Of a stretch of 63,228 bases of DNA, positions 36,082-45,825 are shown in pieces. A program made the translations under genes and the position numbers. The first letter of the stretch is position 1. Every line of letters begins with the position of its first letter. Under the pieces are notes generated by a model. That model ran no database searches and was not told the origin of the DNA. It saw only the letters and a list, made by a program, of their open reading frames with translations. The stretch is from Caballeronia sordidicola (GTDB taxonomy: Bacteria > Pseudomonadota > Gammaproteobacteria > Burkholderiales > Burkholderiaceae), in NCBI RefSeq assembly GCF_001544455.2, contig NZ_FCOC02000030.1, positions 1-63,228 of the forward strand, read 5' to 3'.

Positions 36082-38044
36082 TACTCGCCACGTTCGCATG
36101 GAATGCGCCGCGCTCGGCGACACGGCTGTGTTCATGCGCATGTCGACCATTGAAGCGCTTGGCCGCATGAGCGAATTCCAGCTCGCGTTCCTGAGCCCGC
36201 GAAACGACATCGATCCGGGCGATGTTCTCGGCCAGAACCTTTCCGTCACGCTCGACTACCCAGCGGGCGGCGAGCGTCAGTTCAACGGGATTGTCACCAC
36301 GTTGCGGCTGATCGTGCCGGGAGACACCACGCATAACCGCATGGCGCGTTATGAAGCAGTCGTGCATCCGAGGGTGTGGTTGCTCACGCAATCGGCTCAC
36401 CGGCGCTTCTTCTATCAGAAAACAGTGCCGCAGATCGTGACGTCCGTGTTCGAACCGTTCGATATCGATTTTCGCAACGCGTGTAGCGCGAGTTACCCGC
36501 CGCTCGAACATTGCGTCCAATATCGCGAGACCGATTTCGACTTCGTGAGCCGCCTGCTTGAGCGCGAGGGCATCCACTATTTCTTCGAATATGCGGGTGG
36601 CAAGCATACGCTCGTGCTTGCGGATTCGAACAGCGAACATCGGCCGATTCCGCACTACGAGACCATTCCGTATCAGGCATGGGATACGCCCGAGCAGGAT
36701 GAGGAATGCGTGTACCGCTGGGTATCGGGCGCGACGTTGCAGACCGGCCGATACGAAGTCAACGAATACGACTTCGAGAAAGCGTCGGTGAGCAATAGTC
36801 ACGGCCTGGTCTCTCGCGCGACACGCGCCGCACCCTTTGATCCGGCGCGCTATGTGATGCAGGAGCACTTGACGGGTCACGTCAAGGCCGCAGATGGCGA
36901 CCGGCTCGCACGCGTGAATGTGGAGATCCATCAGACGCTCAATGATTCCATCGATGCACGCAGCACGTCGCGCGGACTCATTCCAGGCGGCCTGATCCGA
37001 CTGCGCGATCATCCGGCGACCGCGCAGGACCGCCAGTATCTGGTGACAGAGACGCGTGCGGAGATTGTGTCGGATGCCTATGTATCGACGAGCGATGGCA
37101 CATTGCCCATCTTCGATTGCAGCTTTACAGCCATTCGCGCCGACAACACTTTTCGCACCGCGCGGACTACGCCAGAACCCCGCGTGGCGGGTCCGCAAAC
37201 AGCCGTGGTCGTGGGTCCCGATGGCGACGAAATCCTCACCGACCAATACGGCCGTGTGAAAGTCCAGTTCCACTGGGAGCAGCTTGCGCAGTCATCGGGT
37301 ACGCAAAAACTCGACCGCTGCTGGGTGCGGGTGTCGCAAAGCTGGGCCAACAAGCGCTGGGGTTCCATGCAATTGCCGCGCATTGGGCAAGAGGTGCTGG
37401 TCGAGTTCATAGAAGGCGATCCGGACCGCCCGGTGATCACGGGCGCGGTCTACAACTCCACCAATATGCCGCCCTACGAACTGCCCGCGAACGCGGCAAT
37501 CTCCACGCTGAAGAGCAACTCGACCAAAGGCGGCAGCGGCTACAACGAAGTCCGTCTCGATGACCGCAAGGGCGACGAACAACTGTTCTTTCACGCCGAG
37601 CGCGATCATGAGACCTGGGTCAAGCACGACGCGCTGATGAACGTGAAACACGACCGCCACCTGAGCGTGAGTGGCAGCGAGTACATCAAGACGAACGGCA
37701 CGCGTAACGACACCGTGATGGGCAGCAGCAAGTCGAGCGTGCTCGGCGGCGTGACGGCCGCGACCATGACGGCGCACAACCAGTTCGTTGGCGAAGCGTA
37801 TTCGCTCAACGCTGGCATGGCCGTGCAGATCAAGGCGGGCATGGCGGTGGAGATCGAGGCGAGCGCGACCATCGCGTTGCGTGCCGGAGCTTCGTACATT
37901 TTGATCGGTCCTGAAACCATCGAGATGTCGAGCTTCCCGATACCCATTGGCCCCGGCATTCCGCCCGTTCCTGTCAGCGTGCCCCCGCCGCCGCCGACCC
38001 CGCCGCGCGATGCCGATGACGGATCGCGCAAGGTCGCCAAATAA
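36068..38044 (+). CDS. vgrG: T6SS spike protein VgrG (TssI)
   Basis: The 658-residue protein has the gp27-like part (NRMARYEAVVHPRVWLLTQSAHRRFFYQ; YRETDFDFVSRLLEREGIHYFF), the gp5-like OB region (DEILTDQYGRVKVQFHWEQ; CWVRVSQSWANKRWGSMQLPRIGQEVLVEFIEGDPDRPVITGAVYN) and a beta-helix tail. After the helix only a proline-rich stretch (PPVPVSVPPPPPTPPRD) and a short basic end remain, so there is no C-terminal effector domain. The start lies inside the end of tssH. Confidence 0.96.
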   Translation: MSSTNTRHVRMECAALGDTAVFMRMSTIEALGRMSEFQLAFLSPRNDIDPGDVLGQNLSVTLDYPAGGERQFNGIVTTLRLIVPGDTTHNRMARYEAVVHPRVWLLTQSAHRRFFYQKTVPQIVTSVFEPFDIDFRNACSASYPPLEHCVQYRETDFDFVSRLLEREGIHYFFEYAGGKHTLVLADSNSEHRPIPHYETIPYQAWDTPEQDEECVYRWVSGATLQTGRYEVNEYDFEKASVSNSHGLVSRATRAAPFDPARYVMQEHLTGHVKAADGDRLARVNVEIHQTLNDSIDARSTSRGLIPGGLIRLRDHPATAQDRQYLVTETRAEIVSDAYVSTSDGTLPIFDCSFTAIRADNTFRTARTTPEPRVAGPQTAVVVGPDGDEILTDQYGRVKVQFHWEQLAQSSGTQKLDRCWVRVSQSWANKRWGSMQLPRIGQEVLVEFIEGDPDRPVITGAVYNSTNMPPYELPANAAISTLKSNSTKGGSGYNEVRLDDRKGDEQLFFHAERDHETWVKHDALMNVKHDRHLSVSGSEYIKTNGTRNDTVMGSSKSSVLGGVTAATMTAHNQFVGEAYSLNAGMAVQIKAGMAVEIEASATIALRAGASYILIGPETIEMSSFPIPIGPGIPPVPVSVPPPPPTPPRDADDGSRKVAK

Positions 38045-38053
38045 GGAGTCCGC

Positions 38054-39577
38054 ATGTCATCGAATGATCCCAACGCAACGAAACTGAGAATGACCCTGAG
38101 CGGCGGCGAGACAACCGCAGCGCGTAACATCGAATTCGATACAGCCGGCGGCACGCTTGGCCGTGCGCCCGAGTGCACCGTCGTGCTGCACGACACGCAG
38201 CGCGCAATCTCGCGCGTGCAGGCGCGCATTGAATGGCGTGACGGCGCTTTCGTCCTGATCGATACAGGCAGCAATCCCACCTTGCTGAACGACCAGATCC
38301 TCGATGGGTCGCGTCAGGCGCAGCTTCACGAAGGCGATCGCTTGCGTATTGGTCCGTATTCGCTGGATGTATTCATCGAACAGGACCCGCAAGACCTGCA
38401 GGACCCGCAGAACCTGACCATGATGACGCGCCCGCAAGTGCCGGCAACGCCGGCGCCGATGCCGGAGAAACCAGATTGGGATGTGAAGCCCGTCGCGCCG
38501 CTGATTCCCGATGACTGGAACGCGCCGCATGAAGCATCGAAGGAAAGTCACGCCAATACACCGTTCACGCCCGATCCGCTCGCGTCCACACCGCTCTTGC
38601 GCGAGCCTGCGCGATTCGGTGTGGACGCGAACCAGGAACTGATCGACGCGCTGGGCGCGCCCGGCGGTGCACTTGGAATCGGTCCTGCGAAACGGCATGT
38701 TTCGCCCTTCGCGGTATCGGGATCGAGCAAGGGTTTCGAACATGTATCGCCGGAACGCGCCATGTCCGCCGTGCCAGCGTTGCTGCCAATAAACGAGCAA
38801 CGCGCCGCAAGTATGGAGGGTGACGTGGACTCATTTATTCCGCCGATAGAACTGAAGGAAGGCTCGCCACCTGCGCTCCCAGAGACGGCGTTCGTCGTGC
38901 CCGAGCCAAAGGCCCAGCCCCAGCCTCGGCCGAAAGCGCAGCCACCGGAGGCCGCCACAGCGACACCACCGGCAAACGATGACACCACGTTCACAGCACT
39001 GCTCGATGGCCTCGGCATCCATGCCGGCACCGTCCGCCACATTCCCGCGCCCGAACTTGCGCGACTTGTCGGCGGCATGCTGCGCGTGGCGACGCAAGGA
39101 ACGATGACCGCGCTGCGCTCACGTTCCATGGCCAAGCGCGAGACGCGCATAGCAATGACGCTGATCGAGGAGCGTGACAACAATCCGCTGAAGTTTTTCC
39201 CGGACGTCGACATGGCGCTCACGCAAATGCTCGGTGCTCGCGGCGCGGGTTATCTCGCACCCGAAGATGCGTTGCAAGAAGCCTTCCGCGATATCCAGGC
39301 ACACGAACTCGCCGTTGTAGCGGGCATGCGTGCCGCGCTCGAACATGCAATGTCGCGTATTGATCCGGTGACCATCGACAGATCGCTCGAAGCCGCGAAA
39401 GGTCTCGACGCATTGCTCGGCAATCGTCGCGCGCGCCTCTGGCAGCGTTTCGTCGATACCTGGGAACACGTGGCGCGCGACGCCGGCGACGACTTCCAGC
39501 GCACTTTCGGCGAGCCTTTCAGCCGCGCATACCAGGCGCAGCTCGACGCGCTCACGCGTACAACTCCAAGCGAATAA
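38054..39577 (+). CDS. tagH: T6SS FHA-domain protein (Fha/TagH, VasC/ImpI-like)
   Basis: The 507-residue protein has an N-terminal FHA domain (about 10-100, LGRAPECTVVLHDTQRAISRVQARIEW and the FVLIDTGSNPTLLND segment), which binds phosphothreonine. A Pro-rich linker (about 110-315) carries a small internal repeat (QDPQDLQDPQNL), and the C-terminal domain (about 315-500) matches the TagH/ImpI end (MLRVATQGTMTALRSRSMAKRETRIAMTLI; AYQAQLDALT). In Pseudomonas aeruginosa the Fha protein is switched on by PpkA phosphorylation. A Ser/Thr kinase gene lies at the far end of this cluster, so the same logic could apply. Confidence 0.93.
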   Translation: MSSNDPNATKLRMTLSGGETTAARNIEFDTAGGTLGRAPECTVVLHDTQRAISRVQARIEWRDGAFVLIDTGSNPTLLNDQILDGSRQAQLHEGDRLRIGPYSLDVFIEQDPQDLQDPQNLTMMTRPQVPATPAPMPEKPDWDVKPVAPLIPDDWNAPHEASKESHANTPFTPDPLASTPLLREPARFGVDANQELIDALGAPGGALGIGPAKRHVSPFAVSGSSKGFEHVSPERAMSAVPALLPINEQRAASMEGDVDSFIPPIELKEGSPPALPETAFVVPEPKAQPQPRPKAQPPEAATATPPANDDTTFTALLDGLGIHAGTVRHIPAPELARLVGGMLRVATQGTMTALRSRSMAKRETRIAMTLIEERDNNPLKFFPDVDMALTQMLGARGAGYLAPEDALQEAFRDIQAHELAVVAGMRAALEHAMSRIDPVTIDRSLEAAKGLDALLGNRRARLWQRFVDTWEHVARDAGDDFQRTFGEPFSRAYQAQLDALTRTTPSE

Positions 39578-39580
39578 ACC

Positions 39581-40915
39581 ATGTACTGGAATAGCAAGGT
39601 CATCTGGTCAGAAGGCATGTTCCTGCAGCCGCAGCATCTGCAGCAGCACGACCGCCACGTGCAGACACAACTCGAAGCCCGCGTTGAAAGCCTGCGTGCT
39701 TACGGCTGGGGTTTTACATCGGTGGAAATAGATGAAGCACTGCTGAAACTCGGCAAGCTCGCGCTGCGTTCGGCGGCAGGCGTGTTGCCCGACGGCACGC
39801 CGTTCAACCTGCCCGCCGACGACGATCTTCCCGAGCCGCTCGATATCCCCGAAGGCACGGCTAACCTGCTCGTCGTACTCGCGTTGCCGGTGCGCCGGCC
39901 GGGCGCAACCGAGTCGGGCGGCCCCGAACGCGCCGACAATCTCGCGCGCTATCGGACGGAAGAATTCGAGGTGCACGACAGCAACGATCCCGATGCCGTC
40001 AGCACGTTGCTGCAAGTGGGCAAGCTTCGTTTGAAGCTTGCGCTCGAACCGGACGTGGCGCACGCGCATGCTTATGTGGGCGTCGCGCGCGTGGTCGAGC
40101 GCCTGAGCGATTCGCGCGTGGTGCTGGACGAAGAATACTGCGCGCCGTGTCTGGACTTTCGTGTGGCGGGCAAGCTCGCGCGTTTTTCAACCGAACTCAA
40201 CGGCTTGTTGCAGCAACGCGGCGAGGCGTTGGCGGGCCGCCTTTCGCAACCGGAAGCGGCGGGCATGGCGGAAATCTCCGACTTCCTGCTGCTGCAGATC
40301 GTCAACCGGGCGCAGCCGCTGGTCGCGCATCTTGGTTCGATGACCGGCCTGCATCCGGAAGCGCTGTTTCAGGCGACGCTGCAGCTAGCGGGCGAGCTTG
40401 CGACTTTCAGCCAGCGCGACCGGCGGCCGCCGGTTTTTCCGGTGTATCGGCATGACAGGTTGAAGGAGACGTTCATGCCCGTCATTGAAGCGTTGCGTCT
40501 TGCCTTGAGCCGCGTCGCCGATCCGGGCGTCGTGTCGATACCGCTCGAGGAACGCAAGTACGGCCTGCGGGTCGCGCTGGTCGCCGACCGCTCGCTGTTC
40601 GCGAACGCCACCTTCGTGCTCGCGGTGCGCGCCCAGGTTCCGACCGAAACGCTGCTGTCCGCGTTCGGCAGCCAGGTGAAGATCGGCGCGGTCGAAAAGA
40701 TTCGCGATCTCGTCAACCTGCAGTTGCCGGGCATCGGCTTGCGCGCGTTGCCGGTCGCGCCGCGTCAACTTCCGTTCCATGCGGGGTTCACGTATTTCGA
40801 ACTCGACGACAAGAACGAAGGCTGGCAAGCGCTCAATGCATCGGCCGGCATGGCGCTGCACGTCGCGGGCGAATTCCCGGGCCTCGCGATGGAATGCTGG
40901 GCCATCCGTCGATGA
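39581..40915 (+). CDS. tssK: T6SS baseplate protein TssK
   Basis: The 444-residue protein begins with VIWSEGMFLQPQHLQQHDRH, the diagnostic TssK start, and carries LLQIVNRAQPLVAHLGSMTGLHPEALF and LPGIGLRALPVAPRQLPFHAGFTYFEL. TssK connects the baseplate to the TssL/TssM membrane complex. It starts 3 bases after tagH, where many clusters place the tssJ lipoprotein gene; none is present. Confidence 0.96.
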   Translation: MYWNSKVIWSEGMFLQPQHLQQHDRHVQTQLEARVESLRAYGWGFTSVEIDEALLKLGKLALRSAAGVLPDGTPFNLPADDDLPEPLDIPEGTANLLVVLALPVRRPGATESGGPERADNLARYRTEEFEVHDSNDPDAVSTLLQVGKLRLKLALEPDVAHAHAYVGVARVVERLSDSRVVLDEEYCAPCLDFRVAGKLARFSTELNGLLQQRGEALAGRLSQPEAAGMAEISDFLLLQIVNRAQPLVAHLGSMTGLHPEALFQATLQLAGELATFSQRDRRPPVFPVYRHDRLKETFMPVIEALRLALSRVADPGVVSIPLEERKYGLRVALVADRSLFANATFVLAVRAQVPTETLLSAFGSQVKIGAVEKIRDLVNLQLPGIGLRALPVAPRQLPFHAGFTYFELDDKNEGWQALNASAGMALHVAGEFPGLAMECWAIRR

Positions 40916-40930
40916 AACAAGGACACTGCA

Positions 40931-42259
40931 ATGACTAACGACACGGACCCGACACTCGACGACTCGGGTTTCCTGGATGCGGCCCGCACGATCATGCTGC
41001 CCACGCCCGGCCTCAAGCGCGAGCGTGCGGCGGCTGCCAGGACCACGGCGAAGGCGCCCGCATTGGCGCCGCTCGACGCCACGCTCGCCGGCCGCAATCC
41101 GCTGCTGCGCGCCGCGAATCCGCTGCTCGAACTCGCCTTGCCATTGCGCCGCCTGACGAGCCATCCTGACCTCGAAGCACTGCGCACGCAATTGATCCAG
41201 ATGGTGCGCACGTTCGAAGCCAACGGGCGCGCGTTCGGCGTGCCCGACGCGCAGCTTGGTCCGGCGCGCTATTGCCTGTGCACGTTTATCGATGAATCGA
41301 TTGCAGCCACGCCATGGGGCGCGGGCGTATGGGGCCGCCGCAGTTTGCTCGTGACGTTCCATAACGAGGCATCGGGCGGCGAGCGCCTGTTCGTGATCCT
41401 GCAGCGCCTTGCACAGACACCCGCTATCGACGTCGATCTGCTCGAACTGATCTACGTGATGCTCGCGCTCGGCTTCGACGGACGCTACCGTTTGATGGAA
41501 GGCGGCAAGACTCAACTCGATGTCATACGCGAACGCCTCGAACAGATGATCCGCGCGCAGCGTGCACCGATCGAGCGCGCGTTGTCGCCGCATTGGCAGC
41601 CCGCGCCGCGCGAGCGCAAGCGCTTGCTGCAGTTCATGCCGCTATGGGTCGCGCTTGCGCTCGCCGCATTCGTGCTCGTCACGGCAAGCCTTGTATTGAG
41701 CTTTCGCATCAACGATTTTTCCGATCCGGTGTTCGCTTCCATGCGTTCGATACGCGTGGCGCCCGCGCCCGTGCTGGCGTCGAAGGTCGATGCCGCTCCC
41801 AAGCTTTCCGCCGCGCTTGCCGGATTCCTTGCGCCCGAGATTGCGCAAGGCCTGGTGAGCGTCGGCGATTCGGCGGACCGCACCACGGTCACGATTAACA
41901 ACACGGCCACGGGCACGCAGTTGTTCGCATCGGGCAGCGCCGATCTCGATCCTCATTTCTCCCCGCTGATGCAACGCATTGGGGACGCATTGCAGGACAA
42001 GCCGGGCAACGTGATAGTGATCGGGCACACCGATAACCAGCGCATCATCTCGGCGCGGTTTCCATCTAACGTGGCGCTCTCTCAGGCTCGGGCCGACACG
42101 GTGCGCGCGATCCTCGCGGCGCGCATCAATTCGCCCGCGCGCCTGAGCGCCGAAGGACGGGGCGACACGGACCCGGTTGCATCGAACGATACCCCTGCGG
42201 GCCGCGCGAAAAATCGTCGCGTCGCCATTGTGATTCTTTCGCCAGGAGCCGCGTCATGA
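40931..42259 (+). CDS. tssL: T6SS membrane protein TssL with OmpA-like peptidoglycan-binding domain
   Basis: The 442-residue protein has a DotU/IcmH cytoplasmic domain (about 50-225, NPLLRAANPLLELALPLRRL; RYCLCTFIDESIAATPWG), one membrane segment (about 236-258, PLWVALALAAFVLVTASLVLSF) and a periplasmic OmpA/MotB-like domain at the C-terminus (FASGSADLDPHFSPLMQRI; VIVIGHTDN; SAEGRGDTDPVASN), which binds peptidoglycan. This is the extended form of TssL. Its stop overlaps the tssM start (ATGA). The wall-binding domain may help anchor the complex where tssJ is absent. Confidence 0.95.
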   Translation: MTNDTDPTLDDSGFLDAARTIMLPTPGLKRERAAAARTTAKAPALAPLDATLAGRNPLLRAANPLLELALPLRRLTSHPDLEALRTQLIQMVRTFEANGRAFGVPDAQLGPARYCLCTFIDESIAATPWGAGVWGRRSLLVTFHNEASGGERLFVILQRLAQTPAIDVDLLELIYVMLALGFDGRYRLMEGGKTQLDVIRERLEQMIRAQRAPIERALSPHWQPAPRERKRLLQFMPLWVALALAAFVLVTASLVLSFRINDFSDPVFASMRSIRVAPAPVLASKVDAAPKLSAALAGFLAPEIAQGLVSVGDSADRTTVTINNTATGTQLFASGSADLDPHFSPLMQRIGDALQDKPGNVIVIGHTDNQRIISARFPSNVALSQARADTVRAILAARINSPARLSAEGRGDTDPVASNDTPAGRAKNRRVAIVILSPGAAS

Positions 42260-45200
42260 GATGGTTAAGCGGATTCAGAAAGCCGGCGGTCATGTCGTTT
42301 TTCGGCGTGATGGCGCTGGCGTTTATTGTGTGGTTCGAGGGGCCGTTGCTCGCGTTCAACGGCAGCGCGCCGCTTGGCAGCACAACAAGCCGATGGATCG
42401 TGATCGCGCTTCTCTTCGCATGCTGGGCAATTTATTTCGGCGCGCGTGCTTTGAAGGCGCGGCTCGCGAGTTCCAGTTTCGTGCGCAGTCTTATCGCGGA
42501 TTCGGTGAACCCTGCGAATCGCGAACCGAGCGAGGCGCGCAAAGCAGCCGATGCCGATCTCGCGATCCTGCGCACGCGTTTTGAAGAAGCATTGAAGACG
42601 CTGCGCAGCACGGCAACAGGCAAGGACAACAAAGGCTGGCGCTCGTGGTTCAATGCGCGCCGCCAGACCATCTACGACCTGCCGTGGTACATGTTCGTCG
42701 GTGCGCCGGGCGCGGGCAAGACCACGGCGCTGGTTCATTCCGGCCTGCGCTTTCCGTTGGCAGACCGTCTGGGCGCGCAGGCGATTGGCGGTGTCGGCGG
42801 CACGCGTCATTGCGACTGGTGGTTCACCGACGACGCTGTTCTCCTCGACACAGCCGGCCGCTTCACCACGCAGGACAGCCACGCAGAAGCGGATCGCGGC
42901 GCGTGGCTTGGCTTCCTTGCGATGCTGCGCAAATACCGTCCGCGGCGGCCACTCAATGGCGTGATGGTGGTCGTATCGGCGGCGGACCTGTTGCAGCAGA
43001 CCGACGCACAGCGCTCGGCCCACGCAGCGTCGGTTCGTGAACGCTTGAGCGAGCTTAACAAGCAGCTAGGCATGCGTTTTCCGGTGTACGTGGTGGTCAC
43101 GAAGAGCGACATGCTCTCGGGCTTCTCCGAATTTTTCGATGACCTCGGCCGCGACGAACGCGAACAGGTCTGGGGCATGACGTTCCCGTATTCGGCGGAA
43201 GACGATACGGAACATGCGGCGCAACCATTGCAGCGTTTCCCCGATGAGTTCCGCCTGCTGCACGGCCAGCTTCAGGATCGGGTGTTGCAACGCATGCAGC
43301 AGGAAACCGATGTGCGCCGCCGTGCGCTGATCTATTCGTTCCCGCAGCAGTTCGCTGGAATCGAAGCATCGTTGCAGCGCTTTCTCGACGATGCCTTCGG
43401 CGAATCGCGCTTTGATCGCGCTGCATTGTTGCGCGGGGTGTACTTCACGAGCGGCACGCAAAGCGGCCGGCCGCTCGACCGCATGATGAGTTCCATGGCC
43501 GCCGCGCTCGGGCTGCAACGCGAGGTGTTGCTGGCGGATACATCGAGTGGCCGTGCCTATTTTGTAAAGCGCTTGCTGCGCGACGTGATCTTCGAAGAAG
43601 CGGGTCTGGCGGGCACTAACTTACGCGTTGAACGGCGGCGCGCGCGCTTCCAGCAGATTGCCATCGGCGTGGTTGGAGCGTTGTTGATCGCGGGCCTGGT
43701 GGGTCTGTTCGCAAGCGACCGGGCGAACCGGCGCTTCGTGGAAGAAAGCCGCCAACAGATCGCGGCCCTGCAGCAGCGCGTGCAACAGACCACGCTCGGC
43801 GACGATCCGCTCGCCGTACTTCCCGTACTCGATGCCGCCCGTGACTTGCCCGGCGGCGAGGCGGAACGCGAAAGCCGCGGAGATATCTGGTGGGCGAAAT
43901 TCGGCCTGGACCAACGCGAGAAGCTTGGCGCGGAAGCGCAACGTGTCTATCAGCGGTTGTTGCGTCAGACGCTGTTGCCTATTGTCGTGCAGCGCATGGA
44001 GGAAGAGTTGCGGCGTGGAGATGCGAACAACGCCGCGCTTCAATACGAAGTGTTGCGCGCGTATCTGATGCTCGGCGACCCGACGCACTACGATCCCGAC
44101 GCGCTGAGAAGCTGGGCCATGCGCGACTGGCAACGCGGTCCGCTCAGGACGGCAAGCGACGCGCAGCGGGCGAGCATCGACCAGCATCTTGAAGCGCTTT
44201 TCCGCCGTGGACAGTTCGACTCGAACCTGCCGCTCGATCAGAACCTGATTGCACAGGCGCGCGCAACGTTAAGCCGCGTGCCGCTTGCGCAGCGTCTGAA
44301 CAGCCGTATCCAGCAGCAGCTTTCGCAACTGCATCTGGCTGATTTTTCGATCGCAAAGGCGGCAGGGCCGAGTGGTTTGCTTGTGTTCGTGCGCAAGAGC
44401 GGAACGCCGTTGACGCAGGGTATCGATGGCGCTTATACGCAAGCCGGATTCACCGCGTTCCTGCGTTTGCGTGAGATGACGCTTGCCAACATTGCGAAGG
44501 ACGACTGGGTATTGGGACGCGCGGAAACGAAGCCGGATTCGGCGGGTATCGACGATCTTCGCACTGCGCTCACGCGTTTGTATTGCGAGGAAAGTATCCG
44601 GCAATGGGATGGCCTGCTTGGCGATGTCGGCGTCGTGCCGTTCTCCGCACCCGATCAGGGAGCGCGTGTGGCCAACCTGATGGGATCGCAGAATTCGCCG
44701 CTGCGCGCATTGATCGAGGCGGCGTCGGTCGAGACCACGTTCGTCGCGCCCAGCGCTGCGACTGACGCTGCCACGGGCAAGTTCGATGCCTTGCGCAAGA
44801 GCTTGGGCGGTGGACCAGCAGATGGACAAGCGCAGCCCGCCGCGACCGCCGACAGCGCCGCGCTCGTCAACACGCATTTCCAGGCGCTGCATGATCTGGC
44901 GGGCAAGCCCGGTGCGACGTCCGGGGCGCCCGTGGACGACTCCATCAATGCATTGAAGGAAGCCGCCGCAACGTTGCAAGCGGTCGATTCCGCGCGCAAG
45001 CAATCGCTGCCCTTGCCGCCGACAGGTTCGCTCGACCGCCTCAAACTGCTCGCGCAAGGTGCGCCCGCGCCGCTGGGTTCGGTGCTGCAGGGCGTCGCCG
45101 ATAACGCCGACACGGTGCAGGTCCAAAGCCAGCGCGCGCAGCTTCGGGCGCTGTGGGCATCGGCTGTTGCACCTGCTTGCAGGCAGGCGCTCGACGGCCG

Positions 45201-45825
45201 CTATCCGCTCGTGCGTACCTCCACGCGTGACGCCGCGCCGGATGACTTCGGCCGCATTCTCGCGCCCGGTGGGTTGATTGACGACTTCTTCCAGAAGAAC
45301 CTGCAGAACCGCGTGGATACGTCGGGAGCCGTGTGGCGCTGGCGTCCGGAAGCGCGTTCGCTCGGCATTCCTGATGATGTGCTCGCCCAGTTTCAGAACG
45401 CCGCGCAGATTCGCGATGCGCTCTTTCGCGACGGCGGCCATGATGTATCGGTGCGATTTTCGGCGAAGCTCGCGGCCATCGATCCATCGGTCAAACGCTT
45501 TGTACTCGATATAGACGGCGTGCAACTGGTTGCCACGGACAGCACGCCGGGCGCCACAGCAGCATTCCAGTGGCCGAGCGGTAAAGGCACGGGACAAGCG
45601 CACGTGGAACTTGAACCTGCGCAAACGAGCACGCCGCACGCGGACGGTCCGTGGGCGTTGTTCCATCTGCTCGATACAGCCCGCATTACGCCAGCGGGCC
45701 AACCCGATCATTTCAAGGCAGCGTTCGGCAGCGGCCTGGTCACGGTCGATCTCACCGCGAGCAGCGTGGTCAATCCGTTTCGCGCGGGCGTGCTCGACCG
45801 CTTTCGCTGCCCGGCGCAACTATGA
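42256..45825 (+). CDS. tssM: T6SS membrane complex protein TssM (IcmF-like)
   Basis: The 1189-residue protein has two N-terminal membrane segments (about 14-33 and 48-66), a cytoplasmic ATPase-like domain with Walker A GAPGAGKT (149-156) followed by GGTRHCDWWFTDDAVLLDTAGRF, a third membrane segment (about 469-490, IAIGVVGALLIAGLVGLFAS), and a large periplasmic part ending with the IcmF C-terminal domain. TssM is the main envelope-spanning protein and normally docks TssJ through its periplasmic end. Its stop overlaps the tagF start. Confidence 0.96.
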   Translation: MRWLSGFRKPAVMSFFGVMALAFIVWFEGPLLAFNGSAPLGSTTSRWIVIALLFACWAIYFGARALKARLASSSFVRSLIADSVNPANREPSEARKAADADLAILRTRFEEALKTLRSTATGKDNKGWRSWFNARRQTIYDLPWYMFVGAPGAGKTTALVHSGLRFPLADRLGAQAIGGVGGTRHCDWWFTDDAVLLDTAGRFTTQDSHAEADRGAWLGFLAMLRKYRPRRPLNGVMVVVSAADLLQQTDAQRSAHAASVRERLSELNKQLGMRFPVYVVVTKSDMLSGFSEFFDDLGRDEREQVWGMTFPYSAEDDTEHAAQPLQRFPDEFRLLHGQLQDRVLQRMQQETDVRRRALIYSFPQQFAGIEASLQRFLDDAFGESRFDRAALLRGVYFTSGTQSGRPLDRMMSSMAAALGLQREVLLADTSSGRAYFVKRLLRDVIFEEAGLAGTNLRVERRRARFQQIAIGVVGALLIAGLVGLFASDRANRRFVEESRQQIAALQQRVQQTTLGDDPLAVLPVLDAARDLPGGEAERESRGDIWWAKFGLDQREKLGAEAQRVYQRLLRQTLLPIVVQRMEEELRRGDANNAALQYEVLRAYLMLGDPTHYDPDALRSWAMRDWQRGPLRTASDAQRASIDQHLEALFRRGQFDSNLPLDQNLIAQARATLSRVPLAQRLNSRIQQQLSQLHLADFSIAKAAGPSGLLVFVRKSGTPLTQGIDGAYTQAGFTAFLRLREMTLANIAKDDWVLGRAETKPDSAGIDDLRTALTRLYCEESIRQWDGLLGDVGVVPFSAPDQGARVANLMGSQNSPLRALIEAASVETTFVAPSAATDAATGKFDALRKSLGGGPADGQAQPAATADSAALVNTHFQALHDLAGKPGATSGAPVDDSINALKEAAATLQAVDSARKQSLPLPPTGSLDRLKLLAQGAPAPLGSVLQGVADNADTVQVQSQRAQLRALWASAVAPACRQALDGRYPLVRTSTRDAAPDDFGRILAPGGLIDDFFQKNLQNRVDTSGAVWRWRPEARSLGIPDDVLAQFQNAAQIRDALFRDGGHDVSVRFSAKLAAIDPSVKRFVLDIDGVQLVATDSTPGATAAFQWPSGKGTGQAHVELEPAQTSTPHADGPWALFHLLDTARITPAGQPDHFKAAFGSGLVTVDLTASSVVNPFRAGVLDRFRCPAQL

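Noticed and set aside
34978..36249. 423-codon minus-strand frame opposite tssH/vgrG
   Set aside because: Shadow of tssH codon bias; composition is His/Arg/Gln-rich without motifs, and tssH is certain.
44269..45819. 516-codon minus-strand frame opposite tssM
   Set aside because: Same reason: opposite-strand artefact of a clear T6SS gene.
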